64,000 nt of DNA. Source: Elymus sibiricus (taxonomy: Eukaryota > Streptophyta > Magnoliopsida > Poales > Poaceae). A program made the translations under genes and the position numbers. Location of the stretch: positions 288,552,205 through 288,616,204 of the forward strand of contig CM077665.1 in the NCBI GenBank assembly GCA_039707655.1. Reading direction: 5' to 3'. The notes under the pieces were generated by a model. It was not told the DNA's origin. It saw nothing but the letters and a program-made list of their open reading frames with translations, and made no database searches. Of the stretch, positions 48,201 through 58,157 are shown piece after piece (position 1 is the first letter of the stretch; every line of letters begins with the position of its first letter).

Positions 48201-50031
48201 AGTAGTCGTTCACTCGGCGGTCTTGTCGGATCCAAGGCGACAGTAGTTATACACGTTCCGTAGTGGTACTCTCGGTGGTAGTGGTACACGGGTCTTCGAC
48301 GAAGGTAGTTGATCTTGGCGATTGTAGTGGTACACGTATCGCAGTCGTACTTGTCGGGTCATCGTGTAGTCGTTCTCGATGGCAAGTTGATCTTGGCAGC
48401 CCTAGCAAGTACTCGTGGTACTCGGCGCTTCTGGTAGGGGCACATAGAAAAATGGCAGGGGCATAGCCAGCTTGATGTGACTGAAGTGGATGGCTTGGGG
48501 CAAAGATGAGCAGTGGCAGCAGGGGCTCGACAAAGGAGGCTCGGGGTGGGCAACAACAACAGTGAGGCCAGCACTTGTCCAGCGGGACGTGGAGGTCGCC
48601 GGGAACCCAGTGGAGCCACGGCAGCATTTAGGGCCGGCGGCGCCATGGATGGAGCTTGCCACTCGGGCAGGGCGCAGGTGATCATCGATGCGGTCAATGC
48701 GACCACGACCACGACGAGTAGAGCTCGTCTCGGTAGCAGAGGAGGTAGGGGTCGGGTCGAGGCAGGCCAAGGCGAGCCATTGCGGCGAGGAAGATGGCCG
48801 GCGTGGGCTCTCGGGCATGTGGAGGCGCTTCTCGGGGAGAGGGGCTAGGCCCACATCGTCGGGGGCCATGGGGCGATGCGAGGCGCGCCCAGCTTGCTTG
48901 TCCCAGAGCAGAACAGCAGCAGCGGTGGCGATGGAGAACCGTGGCGGCGGCTTGGAGGTCCGGCGACGTAGGGTGATGGCGGGGATAGACACAGGTCTGG
49001 TGCGGGCACGGCTCACCAGATCTGGCCGGAGGCGGAGCTCGCGACGGCAACAAGGTCAACTTCGGCGGCGACCATGGATGTGCTCCGCGAGGTGACCAAG
49101 GCAAGAGGTTTGGGCGAGGTGGCTGTAAGGGCAAGGGGCAGAGGCTGCTGCGGCGCGGATGGGAGCTGCGGCGGCCGGACCCGTCTAGGAGACAGGGGAG
49201 GCGGCCGAGAAGATTTTTGGATCGGGGCTCGGGCATGCGGTTGGTCCGGCGATGAACACGAGGCTGGATTGGATTGGGGAAAAAATGAGGGAGTGGTGGC
49301 AGGCTGGATGGGATGGATGGGACACGGCTAGGGGCTAGGGTTTGCACTGAATCCGTACATAAATACTAGAGTTTGGCTAGATTAGGACCCTCCGATTTAG
49401 ATCGGACGGTCGGAAAAATTAGGTTAGGGATCCAATTGAAAAACCGATGATGGTTTGGGGTATTACAGGGTTGATCCGGACCCAATGTTCACGACCGTCG
49501 GGTTCGGGTTCGGGGGGAGTTTTTGGACTAGGTTGCGAGTGGATTGATGCACTATGCAGAGAGGCTGGGTGGAGATGAGAGGGAAAACGGCAGCCCGGCA
49601 TCATGTTTTAAACACTGAAAACGTCCGACATTTGACCGGCTATAGTGCCGCTATAGGTTTAATGGTTCGGGTATCAAACGACCTCCGAGTGCGACGAAAT
49701 TTGGCAGGCTGTCTACCTACGATATAATACCACCGCTCACCAAGTTTCGACCCAATCAGAGAATATTATACGCACTTTCAAAACGATATTTTAAAGATGC
49801 TGCGGGCGCGTGCTTGTATGGTTGGTCTCGAAACGGGCGACGACACGAATGGAGAGACCCGGCAACTACGAACGGATGCGAGTTTTGAAGAAAAAAAATG
49901 ACGGCGACAGAGTGTTGATGCAATGCGGATGATGTGAATGATCCGGTGATGAATGAGACAAACAAATAAATCACATGACGATAATGGAATAAAACGGGAA
50001 TCCTCTGGAGCGTCAGTCTCGGGCTGTTACA
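45295..50031 (-). repeat. LARD2 5' LTR
   Basis: TGTATCGCCC to CTGTTACA. The TATA position reads GTACATAAAT (49355-49364), where the 3' LTR has GTATATAAAT. A degenerate GTAGTNGTAC array lies at about 48150-48440. About 95 bases near 48775-48870 are missing from the other LTR. The minus-strand frame 48402-49016 lies in the GC-rich leader and differs between copies, so I do not call it a gene. Confidence 0.85.
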
Positions 50032-50036
50032 CCTAG

Positions 50037-50108
50037 GCCCAGGCTCCACGTCGTGACATGGGCCTCAGGCAGATGTCCTTAGGTACCCCCTGTCCCAGTG
50101 ACCCGAAA
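50037..50108 (-). repeat. Element A 5' LTR, remaining 72 bases
   Basis: Continues the LTR cut at 37430. It matches the start of B's LTR and ends CCCGAAA where B has CCCGACA. The changed terminal base may be mutation. Element B's antisense gene starts at the next base. Confidence 0.78.
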
Positions 50109-50962
50109 AAGCCATACAACGGGCCCGCGGCTTCAGGAGGATCGCCAGGGCTAAAGCCAATCAGAGCTGTCATAGCCCCTTCAAACTCGGTGTGCGTCAG
50201 GACGGCGGGGTGTAGCCTTATCGCGTCCTTCGCGCCATCATACTCCCACATGGGCCGCGAGTGCGCCTGGAGCGGCGCGATGCGCTGCCCTAGGAACTCC
50301 TTGACGGTTATCGCCCCCGACAGGTGGGTCTTCCCATGCGAAGCAATCCGCTCCAGGACAGGCCTTCCCCTCGGGTTAGTGAGTTTCTCGTGGCTCCATC
50401 CGGAGTGCTGCATGGGAAGGGCCGAAGGGACCCTCAGGAGCAGCTGGACTTGGAGGGCATCCATGTACACCCAGTGCTGCCGATAGCCCACCACCTTCTT
50501 CCCGTCCTTCAGGCGGAGGCTCTCGCGCTTGACGTCAACGAAGGAGACGCATGTCGAGAGCTAGTCCTGAGCTGTGAACCGCAGGCTGAAGAAGTGGTGG
50601 AAGAGTGCCACCGAGGGCTCCACGCCCACAAAGGCTTCACAAAAGAAACAGAAGACAGACAGGAGGAAGATGGAGTTGGATTGGAGGTGTAGAGCATGTA
50701 TCTGGTAGTGGGTGAGGATGGCATAGAAGAACTCGGAGAATGGCAGAACCAACTTGGCGTAGGCGATGTGGAGGAAGAAGGCACTACCAGCGGCGGCGGA
50801 GATCACGGTTGCCTTCCCCTCGTTTCGGTCGCCCGCTATCAGCGGGCGCACCGGGCTCAGGACTTCTTCCTTGGCGATGGAGGAGCACAGGAGAGCAGCC
50901 CCGATTTCCGGGGGGCTCGTGACCGAAGCTGTGGCCTTCGCCTTCTTCCCTCCCGGCGCCAT
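50109..50962 (-). pseudogene. Antisense gene of element B (PF04195-like), one stop, 3' end cut by element A
   Basis: Opens MAPGGKKAKATASV at 50962 and carries the same domain as the gene at 658 in element A (PFSEFFYAILTHYQIHALHL, ALFHHFFSLRF). A single in-frame TAG ends the first 133 residues at 50561. The same frame then stays open (CVSFVDVK, VGYRQHWVYMDALQV, EFLGQRIAPLQAHSRPMWEY) to GPLYG, where element A begins. A TATA-like CATAAAG on the minus strand lies at 51107-51113, about 145 bases before the ATG. It is better preserved than the A copy, which has frameshifts. Function unknown. Confidence 0.8.
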
Positions 50963-51269
50963 CCAAGTGTCGGAGTGGCGAGCGAAATGGGGAGGAGAGC
51001 GCCTTGCCTGAGGTCGGATCTGACGGAGTTTCGAATGGTGAAGGAAGGCACAGTAAAGCGGACGCCAGGCAAGAAGAAGTAATGATGGCCCTGTGCCGCG
51101 GACAGGCTTTATGCCGGCTTGGACAGTTGCCGAGGCATCGTTTGGAGTTCGGGGCGCCCCATGCTCCGTTGTGTGCCACGTGTCGTGACTGGCCCGCAGG
51201 CGGTTTGAGCCCGCACCGCTTTGCCTCTTCAGCTAGCAGAGTCGCGCGCGCTACAGGCTCGGGGGCTAC

Positions 51270-52125
51270 TGTCGGGCCCCTGGGACAGGGGTACCCAGTC
51301 CCGTCATCTTGTGGCCCAAGTCGCAACGTGCGGCCCGGGCCCACTATGGCCCGCCGCTGAGCTTCGCGAGAAAGGCCTTCATGGGGCCCCTGCCTCGGGA
51401 AGCATTCGGCACCATCACCAGTCTCATGAGGACAACCTCGCGAGGTGGCCTCCCAGGGCTGCCCACGGGGGGTCCATGGGTCGCGTAGGTCAAGGATGAT
51501 TCAGCGGGGTCGTGTGGCCCGCCCCTTCACGAGGGCGATGCGCACCCCGCCAAGCGATGTTCAGAGCCACGGCAAGAGGCGTCGTTGGGAGGACTTTCCC
51601 CTTTGGTGCTAAGGGAGTAGGGCCAGCATGCCGGTTCCCAAAGCAACGCCCCAAAGGTTTCCCGTCTGGTGTAAGAAGGCCGAGGCTGGAGGTTCGCCAA
51701 GATGGAGGTCATCCCCGAGCCCACTAGCATGTCATGAAGGGATAGCCTTTTTCCGACGAAGACCACTTTTGTCAGGATAGTCTGCAGACTTGTCCCCCTT
51801 CGAACCGGTGCTTGTGGAAACCCTTCCCACCGGATATTTTCAGGGGAAGAGGACTGAAGCCTGGATAAAAGGAGCAAAGCAGCCACCATAGAATGGATCG
51901 ACCTCTGTGTATTCTCTCTCACCCCTAAGAAATCCAGACAAGCAGGAGTAGGGTTTTACACCACGAGGTGGCCCGAACCTGGGTAAACCACCATATTCGT
52001 TGTTCTTCTCCAAGCTCAAGCATGCCGGAGCATCGCCGTAGGTTAGCAAGAGAGAGCCGAGTTGGAGAGCCAGCGCACCCCAGAGTTCAAACCTCTCTTG
52101 GGTCCCCGGAGAACCGATTCCGACA
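51270..52125 (+). repeat. Element B 3' LTR
   Basis: 856 bases from TGTCGGGCCCC to GATTCCGACA. TATA-like GGATAAAAGG lies at 51863-51872. It is followed directly by element C sequence. No matching target duplication can be checked because B's other end is lost. Confidence 0.85.
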
Positions 52126-52323
52126 ATGTTGGACGTCACGACAGCAGGGTCTGGGTCATGGCTCGTAGAAGTGTGGTGTCAACGCTAATCGGCACGATGC
52201 ATGCAGCGCACACAGCCACCGCCGTCACCAGTCGCCGCCTGCGAGGGCAACTTGGACGCAGATGGAGGGGTCACCGAGGTGCCCTTGGCCTTCTTGGGTG
52301 CCATGGGCATCGAAGAAGTTAAC

Positions 52324-52358
<35 letters not shown>

Positions 52359-52418
52359 CGCGCATAAGTTGGTGAAGATTCACCTACGCCAACCCCGACA
52401 TCTTTGGCGCGCCAAAGA
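52126..52418 (-). pseudogene. Element C leader and gag start
   Basis: The minus strand opens MAPKKAKGTSVTPPSASK at 52304 and stops at 52185. A Lys/Pro-rich start just inside a PBS is typical of gag. Between the PBS and the ATG lies a (GAT)11 run at 52324-52356. The remainder of the element is lost at element B. Confidence 0.55.
52324..52356. repeat. (GAT)11 microsatellite
   Basis: Eleven perfect GAT units in the leader of element C. On the plus strand they would code an Asp run in a chance frame. Confidence 0.95.
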
Positions 52419-52426
52419 TGTCGGGG
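52393..52426. repeat. 34-base perfect palindrome over LTR end and primer binding site of element C
   Basis: The left arm CCCCGACATCTTTGGCG is followed at once by its exact reverse complement. The right arm is the LTR edge plus PBS (TTTGGCGCGCCA on minus); the left arm repeats the LTR terminus in reverse. TGGCGCGCCA is itself palindromic, but the flanking 12 bases on each side also match. Confidence 0.9.
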
Positions 52427-52980
52427 TACGACCATCTATTGAACCATCGGGGCCCCTTTACGGTTCTACTATGGGGATCTACGTAAGCAAAGAGCAACAT
52501 CAACTCAAACGCGATCGGGATTTAGACTGGTTCGGGCCTCCCGGAAGCGTAAAACCCTATGTCATGTGTGTTTATGATTGAGTGTACGTGTTCTAGTTAC
52601 AAGGAGTGCGGTCCCCCGGCAAGACGCTCGAGGGTGCTGCTACACAAGCAATTGACACAGGGTTTTGACCTTTGTCAAGGTAGCCATGACCCTCCTTTTA
52701 TAGGTGAAAGCGGTTACCACAGTGGCTAGAATGGTAAAATACATCAAGGTAAATAGTGGCTTTGGTAGTGGGATATACCAAACAGTGACGGATTAGGATA
52801 GGCGGATTAAATACGGTGTGAGGTGCCGTGCTGCCGATGCTCCCTGGCAAGGAATGCCTCTCCTTCTCTGCGATTCTCCCAACTACCTCTTATTGTCTTG
52901 ACACGCCGTCCGGACGAGTGTCATTAAAGTTGCTGTAATTTCCTGGAGTCGCCATGTGCCCCGAAAAGGTCTACCTAACA
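52419..52980 (-). repeat. Element C 5' LTR
   Basis: On minus it runs from TGTTAGGTAGACC to ACCCCGACA, 562 bases, with a strong TATA box CCTATAAAAGG at about 52694-52704. The PBS on its left makes it the 5' LTR of a minus-oriented gypsy element. Confidence 0.7.
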
Positions 52981-53232
52981 GCCTGCCCGCTCGACACCTC
53001 ATTGATGATGACGACCGGCTTGGTGAGGTGGAGCGGGGGCACAATAGCATAGCCTTGCCATGCGTCAAGTCTTCCTTTTCGTCAAGGAGGCTTGCCGATG
53101 TCTCCATCTTGTGACGCAACGTTGGCTGGATGGAGTGTCGCCTGGAAGAGCTTGCCGAGCCGAGGAAGGCTATCGCCTGTGCACAAGTCAGGGCGATAAA
53201 GGGCCCGTTCTTTAGTGCATCGACATAAATGA
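52981..53232 (-). other. Unassigned fragment between element C and the D-associated ORF
   Basis: The minus strand stays open in the frame of the neighbouring ORF but the residues no longer look like it. Another frame gives GYAIVPPLHLTKPVVIINEV. I do not recognise either. It is probably a third element's remnant. Confidence 0.35.
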
Positions 53233-53929
53233 TTTCTACCACTGGATGATCATTGTTGTGGTCTGGCAGGTGAGGATTGAGCTTCCTCAAAACAGCAACA
53301 TCCTCTTCTTCCTCTGCTGCATCTCTGGAGGTAGAACCATTGTTCTTCTCCGCAGCTCGCACATCTCCTTTTGTCCTCTTGGGCTTGGAGGCAGCTGGCC
53401 TGGCCTTGGGAGAAGTGGGCTTTGTCTTTGAAGCAGGCTTGCTAGGCATGGCATCCTTCATAAGTTTCCTTTGCTTGGAAGGAGGAGGGTTAGCAGGTTC
53501 CTCCTCTTCCTCTTCCTCATGCTCAGCAGGCTCCTCATACATGGAGGTTGGCCTCCCAACCACATGAATAGTCATGTTCCTCTCTCTCTTCTTCCATGAC
53601 TTCTTGAGCAATGTCTTTGCTTGCTTAGAAGTGTTAGGGGACTCAAGTGTAAGGGTCATCCGTCCCTTAGCTGATTCAGGAGCTCTCATAGCATCAATGC
53701 TAGCATATTCCTTTCTGACAGGTTTTCTCTTGGATGTGGCATCGTCAAGAATAAAATATGCATCCTCCTCATCTGAGCTTTTCTTCTTTCTAGCCCTGGT
53801 GGATGCCTTGGGCAAGCCATGTGAACTAGGGGTGCCAGGGTCCTCAGAAATAACCTCTTGACTAGTGCGTGCATCAATGTCTGCACTAGGCTCTGTGAAA
53901 TCATTCTGACTGTCATCTGATCCTGACAT
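53233..53929 (-). pseudogene. Retrotransposon ORF N-terminal part, charged and low complexity
   Basis: Opens MSGSDDSQNDFTEPSADID and is rich in Ser, Lys and Glu, with a poly-Glu run and Lys/Arg clusters suggesting nuclear entry. It ends in the recognisable LRKLNPHLPDHNNDHPVVE, which in Triticeae elements usually leads into an ORF1 domain of the Athila kind. That domain is missing here because the sequence changes at about 53233. The frame is otherwise open. It lies downstream of element D's gag in minus order, so it may be D's second ORF or an older neighbour. Confidence 0.5.
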
Positions 53930-53989
53930 GACCGAGGTTTGACTCTGTGAATTAGATATAGAGGAGTGGAAAAGATGAGCATCACAAAA

Positions 53990-54300
53990 TTCAGAAATGT
54001 TTGCAAGTTTGAACTCAAAAATTTAGTTCTGGGTTTTCACTGTAAGCAAATTCGGTTCCACCAAGTTTCAAAATTCGGAACTTCTGAAGCAAAAAACTTT
54101 CTTAACACAAACTTGGTCACTCAAATCGGTTTCACCGAAGAGAGACTCGGTCTCACTGAAGTTGTGCTCAGAAACCCTAAACATCCATCTCGGTGACACC
54201 GATAGGAACTTCTCGGTTTCACCGAGAGGCCCTTTGTGTTGTGGGTAACCCACATCGGTGACGCCGAAAGGTTTAGACTCGGTGACTTCGAAATTACTTA
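53990..54300. repeat. Cluster of TCGGTNNNACCGA quasi-palindromes, block 1
   Basis: Six copies of a 13-15 base quasi-palindrome, for example ATCGGTTTCACCGA, CTCGGTGACACCGA and CTCGGTTTCACCGAG, between 54120 and 54290. No coding sequence. Similar blocks lie at 57240-57480 and 61320-61640. Confidence 0.8.
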
Positions 54301-54329
54301 CGCCGGAAACCTAACCCTAAATGTTTTTC

Positions 54330-57197
54330 ATTACATCTATACTACGGAGTTTTCTCGAGGATGGATACATTGCAAACTGTGGCAAGAAGTCAAATATGTC
54401 CTAATGCGCATGAATCGTACGTTGGAGCGCAAGAGGGGTTGGAGATTTACCCTAACTTGGCGAAATCTCCTCTATGGTGGCAACGACAGGGATGAATCCG
54501 TTGACGGCGGCAGATTCCTGCGGCGAGGGCGCATGGGAAGCAACGGCGAAGTCCTGAAGAGGTGCGCGGAGGCAGCAGTCGGGTGCGGTCGACCGAAGGT
54601 TGACGAAATTTTCAAGTTCGTGAGCTGCATATATTTTCAAGTTCCGAGCTATTTTGTTTCGCGTAACACAATAATATTCTGTTAGTCAACTTGAACTCAC
54701 TCTGTTTGGCCATCGGACTGACGTATATACCAAGGCGAACTTCCTTCCATGTGTCTTCAATGGCGTAACTAGGATGTTCGTCAGCGAGCTTCTGGCAGTT
54801 CTCCAGCGCTCTCTTGTCGCTCGTTTGTTATGAAATGAGTTGCAATGGTGATTCCGCACGCGTGCGCACTGTTCTTATCCATTTTTCCGACCTAATGTCT
54901 TCTTCGGTGATGTGGTCAGCTGCCATGGAAGACTTGTTCTTGAAGCTTGTGTTGGTATGGTGTACGTATCGCACGAATTACCTTTCGAATGCGCTTTTAC
55001 GGGTTATTGGGTCTTTAATCGATGGCTGCGTGCTAGATTTTGGTAGTTTTTTGTGCGAATTTATCGACAACGGTAGTGTGGATCTTGCACGTCGGTCATG
55101 TCCGCCTCCATTGCGTGTTCTTGCGGGTCATGGTTTCTCTTTTTGATTTAGTACTTACAGTAGTGGTGAGAGGTCCGTGCGACGAATTCTGGGTCGTCAA
55201 TTTTGCTCCTGGAGTTGCTTGCATTCCGTCCATGGATTTTGAATCTGGTTTCTTTGTTTTTGCTTGCGGGCGGAGTCGACTTGTTTGAATGAGGTTCTCT
55301 TTTATTTCTTTGTAGTTTCGGTTGTTGTTTAGTTTGTTTGTCTGGAGTGAAGAATTCCTATAATTTTGGTCAATCTCTGGAATTAATTTTGGTGTATGGT
55401 TTTCTGTTGTCGTTGAACGTTGACCGGGTACGGTAACTCTTGTTGAACTGTCGAAATAGCTGCTGCGTGTTTTGAAATTTTACATTCTTTTCTCTTTCGT
55501 GTGGTCTTCCTATTGCAACCGCTTTTGCAGCACGGATTATTGATGCTGATGGTGGCACTGGTTGAAGCCTGTGCGTCCTTGGCTTTTTGCATGCGGCGGG
55601 GAAGGGAAACATTTCTTGTTGGCGACATTCTAGCCCTTGTTCCGCAGATTCTGGTGTAGCTTCAAATCTACCTGTACAGTTGAAGTATCCGGGGCCTATT
55701 TCTGGTGTTACCCAGCCATGCGGCGCCTCATTTCTGTTTGGCTCATCAAACCCTTCTTGTGCGTCCCGCCTTGGATATTTCTGCATTGTCATTCAACAGT
55801 TTAGTTATTAGCTAGAACTGGTGCATGCACATTTCATGGACTGATGCATGCACATGCGTATTACTGTCAGGTTTTGGATTCATTTGTTATGGATGTTTCT
55901 ACATTTTTATTCAACAGTTATATTTCAACTAGAACGTATGCATGAACATTGGTTGTACTACCTAGTAATCTCAACAAATGAACTTGAATTGTTAGCTGAA
56001 GCCATATGTATTGTTTGGAGTTATATGAACCGATTCATTTGTTGATGGATTTATTTCAACTAGTACTGATGCATGCACATTTCATGGACTGCTAGCAAGT
56101 TGAACATTGAACATGTCCATAAACATGCAAAGTACTACCAACTTTATTGGAGCTATCACCTTGAACTGATGCATGCACATGCATATTACTGCCCGGTTTT
56201 GGATTCATTTGTTATGGATGTTTCTACATTGTTATTCAACAGTTATATTTCAACTAGAACTGATGCGTGAACATTGGTTGTACTAGCTAGTAATCTCAAC
56301 AAATGAACTTGAATTGTTAGCTGAAGCCATATGTACTGTTTGAAGTTATATGAACTGATTCATTTGTTGATGGATTTATTTCAACTAGTACTGATGCATG
56401 CACATTTCATGGACTGCTAGCAAGTTGAACACTGAATGCATACCTTTTCACATTTAAACTCAAACTGAGACATCTAGATGGGATGTACTGTTAGTTTATG
56501 AATCAGTCAACTTATTGCGTAACATGTGTATTTAATTTTATCCAACAACAATCTTCATCAACTGAACTGATGCATCTACATGTGATGCACTACCTAGTAA
56601 TCTAAACAAATGAACTTGTACTATCAGTAACAGCAGAGCAAATCATAGTTTGTGTAGTCAGAATAAGAAATTTTTCAGTTGGGAAGCTTGGAAGATGGCG
56701 CATAACCTGTAGAGGCATGTGTCCGTCGTCTTTTTGCTCATGGCGGCGGCGAATGGGCATCAGCTTGGAAGATGGCACCATTGATGCACGGAAGGACCTT
56801 GGGGAGACGGCGGCGCGCCTCTAGCTGCTGTTGGTGATCCGGCGAGCGGGAGAGGGCGGATCCGGCGACAAGCTCCAGGGGGGATTGCCTGGTGGATGAG
56901 ATCACAGATCCGGCGAGATCAGTTCCGGGGAGGGGGCGGCTCGAGGTGGCTGCTGCGCTGACGTTGTCGACGAGGAAAGAGACGGCGGGTGTGGATCCTA
57001 CAGCGACACGGCACGTCACGGCGCCGCGGGCTCCCTCGCTCCGGCTGCCTCCGTCGCTCGCTCGCCCGCGACGGCTGCCTCCGGCGGTAGGAGGCGGGTC
57101 AGGGTGGGGCGGGGCGGTACCTGTTGGGCCCGTCGGTGCCTTATAGGGCCGAGGAGTAACAGAATAATATTCTGTTACGAGTAACAGAATAGTCCAG

Positions 57198-57199
<2 letters not shown>
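54330..57199. mobile_element. Unclassified 2.9-kb insertion
   Basis: It separates two blocks of the TCGGTNNNACCGA cluster, so it looks inserted; the edges are approximate. It contains GC-rich leader-like ends (54430-54620 and 56700-57140 on minus), a 326-base tandem duplication, and two similar near-palindromes, GTAACACAATAATATTCTG at 54664 and GTAACAGAATAATATTCTG at 57159. Several ORFs of up to 165 codons exist on both strands (for example 55370-55792 and 56738-57235, minus), none matching a family I know. No TIR or target duplication is convincing. It could be a Mutator-like element or captured gene pieces. Confidence 0.4.
55849..56438. repeat. Tandem duplication, 326-base period
   Basis: About 264 bases beginning GCACATGCGTATTACTG (55849) recur at 56175 with few differences, both ending near CATGGACTGCTAGCAAG. 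The spacer between the copies is partly related. Confidence 0.85.

Positions 57200-57230
<31 letters not shown>
57200..57230. repeat. (TA)15 microsatellite
   Basis: Uninterrupted TA run at the right edge of the unclassified insertion. Confidence 0.97.
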
Positions 57231-57232
<2 letters not shown>

Positions 57233-58157
57233 CATCTACTGTCAGTGACACCGAAAAATCAAAATCGGTTGCACCGAGATGCTTTACTTCCTGTGGGAAG
57301 GGCAACTCGGTGACTCCAAGATTTTTCAATCGGTGGTACCGAGGTTCAAAAACCATATCAACTCTAGTGCATCGGTGGAACTGAGTTTTATGAGTTGGTC
57401 ACACCGAAATGCACTTGGGAGATTTTCGCACTCAGTCCTTTGTCGAAACGGTGGCTCCGAGTGCTCCTCACCCAGAGGTTCTGAAAAGTTCTTGCTCAAA
57501 TTTTGTAATGAAGCATGAATAGAATTTGAGATGAGAAAGTATAGATGGCTAGAGGGGGTACTTAGGCATTCTTGTACATCCAATTGGCCAGAAAAATGAA
57601 AGCCAAAGAACAACAATTAGATGTTCTTGAATGGAAAAAAATATGCATACATGCTCACACAATTAAGATGTCAAATAAAACATGGCAAACATGCAAAACT
57701 AGTCTAGTATCCACCAAGCACTTTCGCGATGACGGGTCATCTATATATGAGTATATTGAGTTAGGAGCCAAGCAATAATACATGATCATAGGTCATACTC
57801 ATTGTTTAAGCGCAAGTGGGGTTGCCACTTTTACATAAAGCTTTTTAATGCATTCACATCTTATGAGATGCTTTGACTAAAGTCTTAGAGTAAAGCTCCC
57901 CCTTGATGTGACATCCCCCTAAGAGGGACAAACTAACCTTGGGTTTTATCATTGAAAACTTCATGTGGGTGTTGTAGTAGTGGATGCTCATAGTTGATGA
58001 AGATCATCTTGAGTTGGAAGCTATCCTAGTTGTTTTGTACTCTTCTCACATACATGGTTAGTCCCAGACAAGTAACAAATACAAGGATCTCTATGGACAT
58101 GGAGTGAAGCACATGTAATATGATGTGCATTGATTCATTAAATACCTTGTCCCTTTC
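57231..58157 (-). repeat. Element D non-coding region with quasi-palindrome block 2
   Basis: 57240-57480 holds seven variants of TCGGTNNNACCGA. From 57480 to 58157 the sequence is AT-rich without a supported ORF. On minus, AAGGGGGAGCTTTACTC near 57900 resembles a copia polypurine tract, but no LTR start follows it. Confidence 0.6.

Larger units (their letters stand above)
37431..50031 (-). mobile_element. LARD2: full-length Sukkula-type large retrotransposon derivative
   Basis: A 12.6-kb element with LTRs of 4686 and 4737 bases around a 3178-base interior that encodes no retrotransposon protein. The target duplication is CCTGG (37426-37430) and CCTAG (50032-50036), and the broken LTR of element A resumes on the other side. 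The PBS (TGGTATCAGAGCC on minus, 45279-45291) and PPT (AAGTGGAGGAGAGT, 42117-42130) give minus orientation. In the first ~75 bases the LTRs differ at 5 positions, so it is not a recent insertion. It must rely on proteins from a gypsy partner; PBS, PPT and long LTRs are the parts kept. Confidence 0.88.
425..50108 (-). mobile_element. Host element A: Tat-like Ty3/gypsy LTR retrotransposon, fragmented by four insertions
   Basis: This composite span is read on the minus strand. It has a 5' LTR (36659-37430 plus 50037-50108), a PBS, a short leader ORF, gag, protease, part of reverse transcriptase, a repeat-rich non-coding region, and an antisense gene at its far end (19470-19894 and 658-2487). LARD1, H, J and LARD2 interrupt it. 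Its 3' LTR, most of reverse transcriptase, RNase H and integrase are missing. The antisense gene between pol and the 3' LTR matches what is known of the Tat group of plant gypsy elements such as Grande and RIRE2. The right end abuts element B's antisense gene, so A appears inserted in B. The left end is lost at the copia junction, so its own target duplication cannot be checked. Confidence 0.8.
50109..52125 (+). mobile_element. Element B: 3' end of a Tat-like gypsy element
   Basis: The element's sense strand is plus: PPT (CTCGGGGGCTAC, 51258-51269) and then the 3' LTR. The antisense gene precedes it on the minus strand. Everything upstream was lost at or beyond the insertion of element A. It is close kin to A but in opposite orientation. 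Confidence 0.82.

Noticed and set aside
48402..49016. 204-codon ORF in the LARD2 5' LTR
   Set aside because: The matching place in the 3' LTR has indels that change the frame, so protein-level selection is not supported.
54814..55146. Possible host gene in the unclassified insertion
   Set aside because: Frames are short, on both strands, and no domain or consistent exon set could be seen. Kept only as an unclassified segment.
57480..57900. 3' LTR of element D
   Set aside because: A PPT-like word lies near 57900, but the LTR start expected from the 5' LTR is not found.
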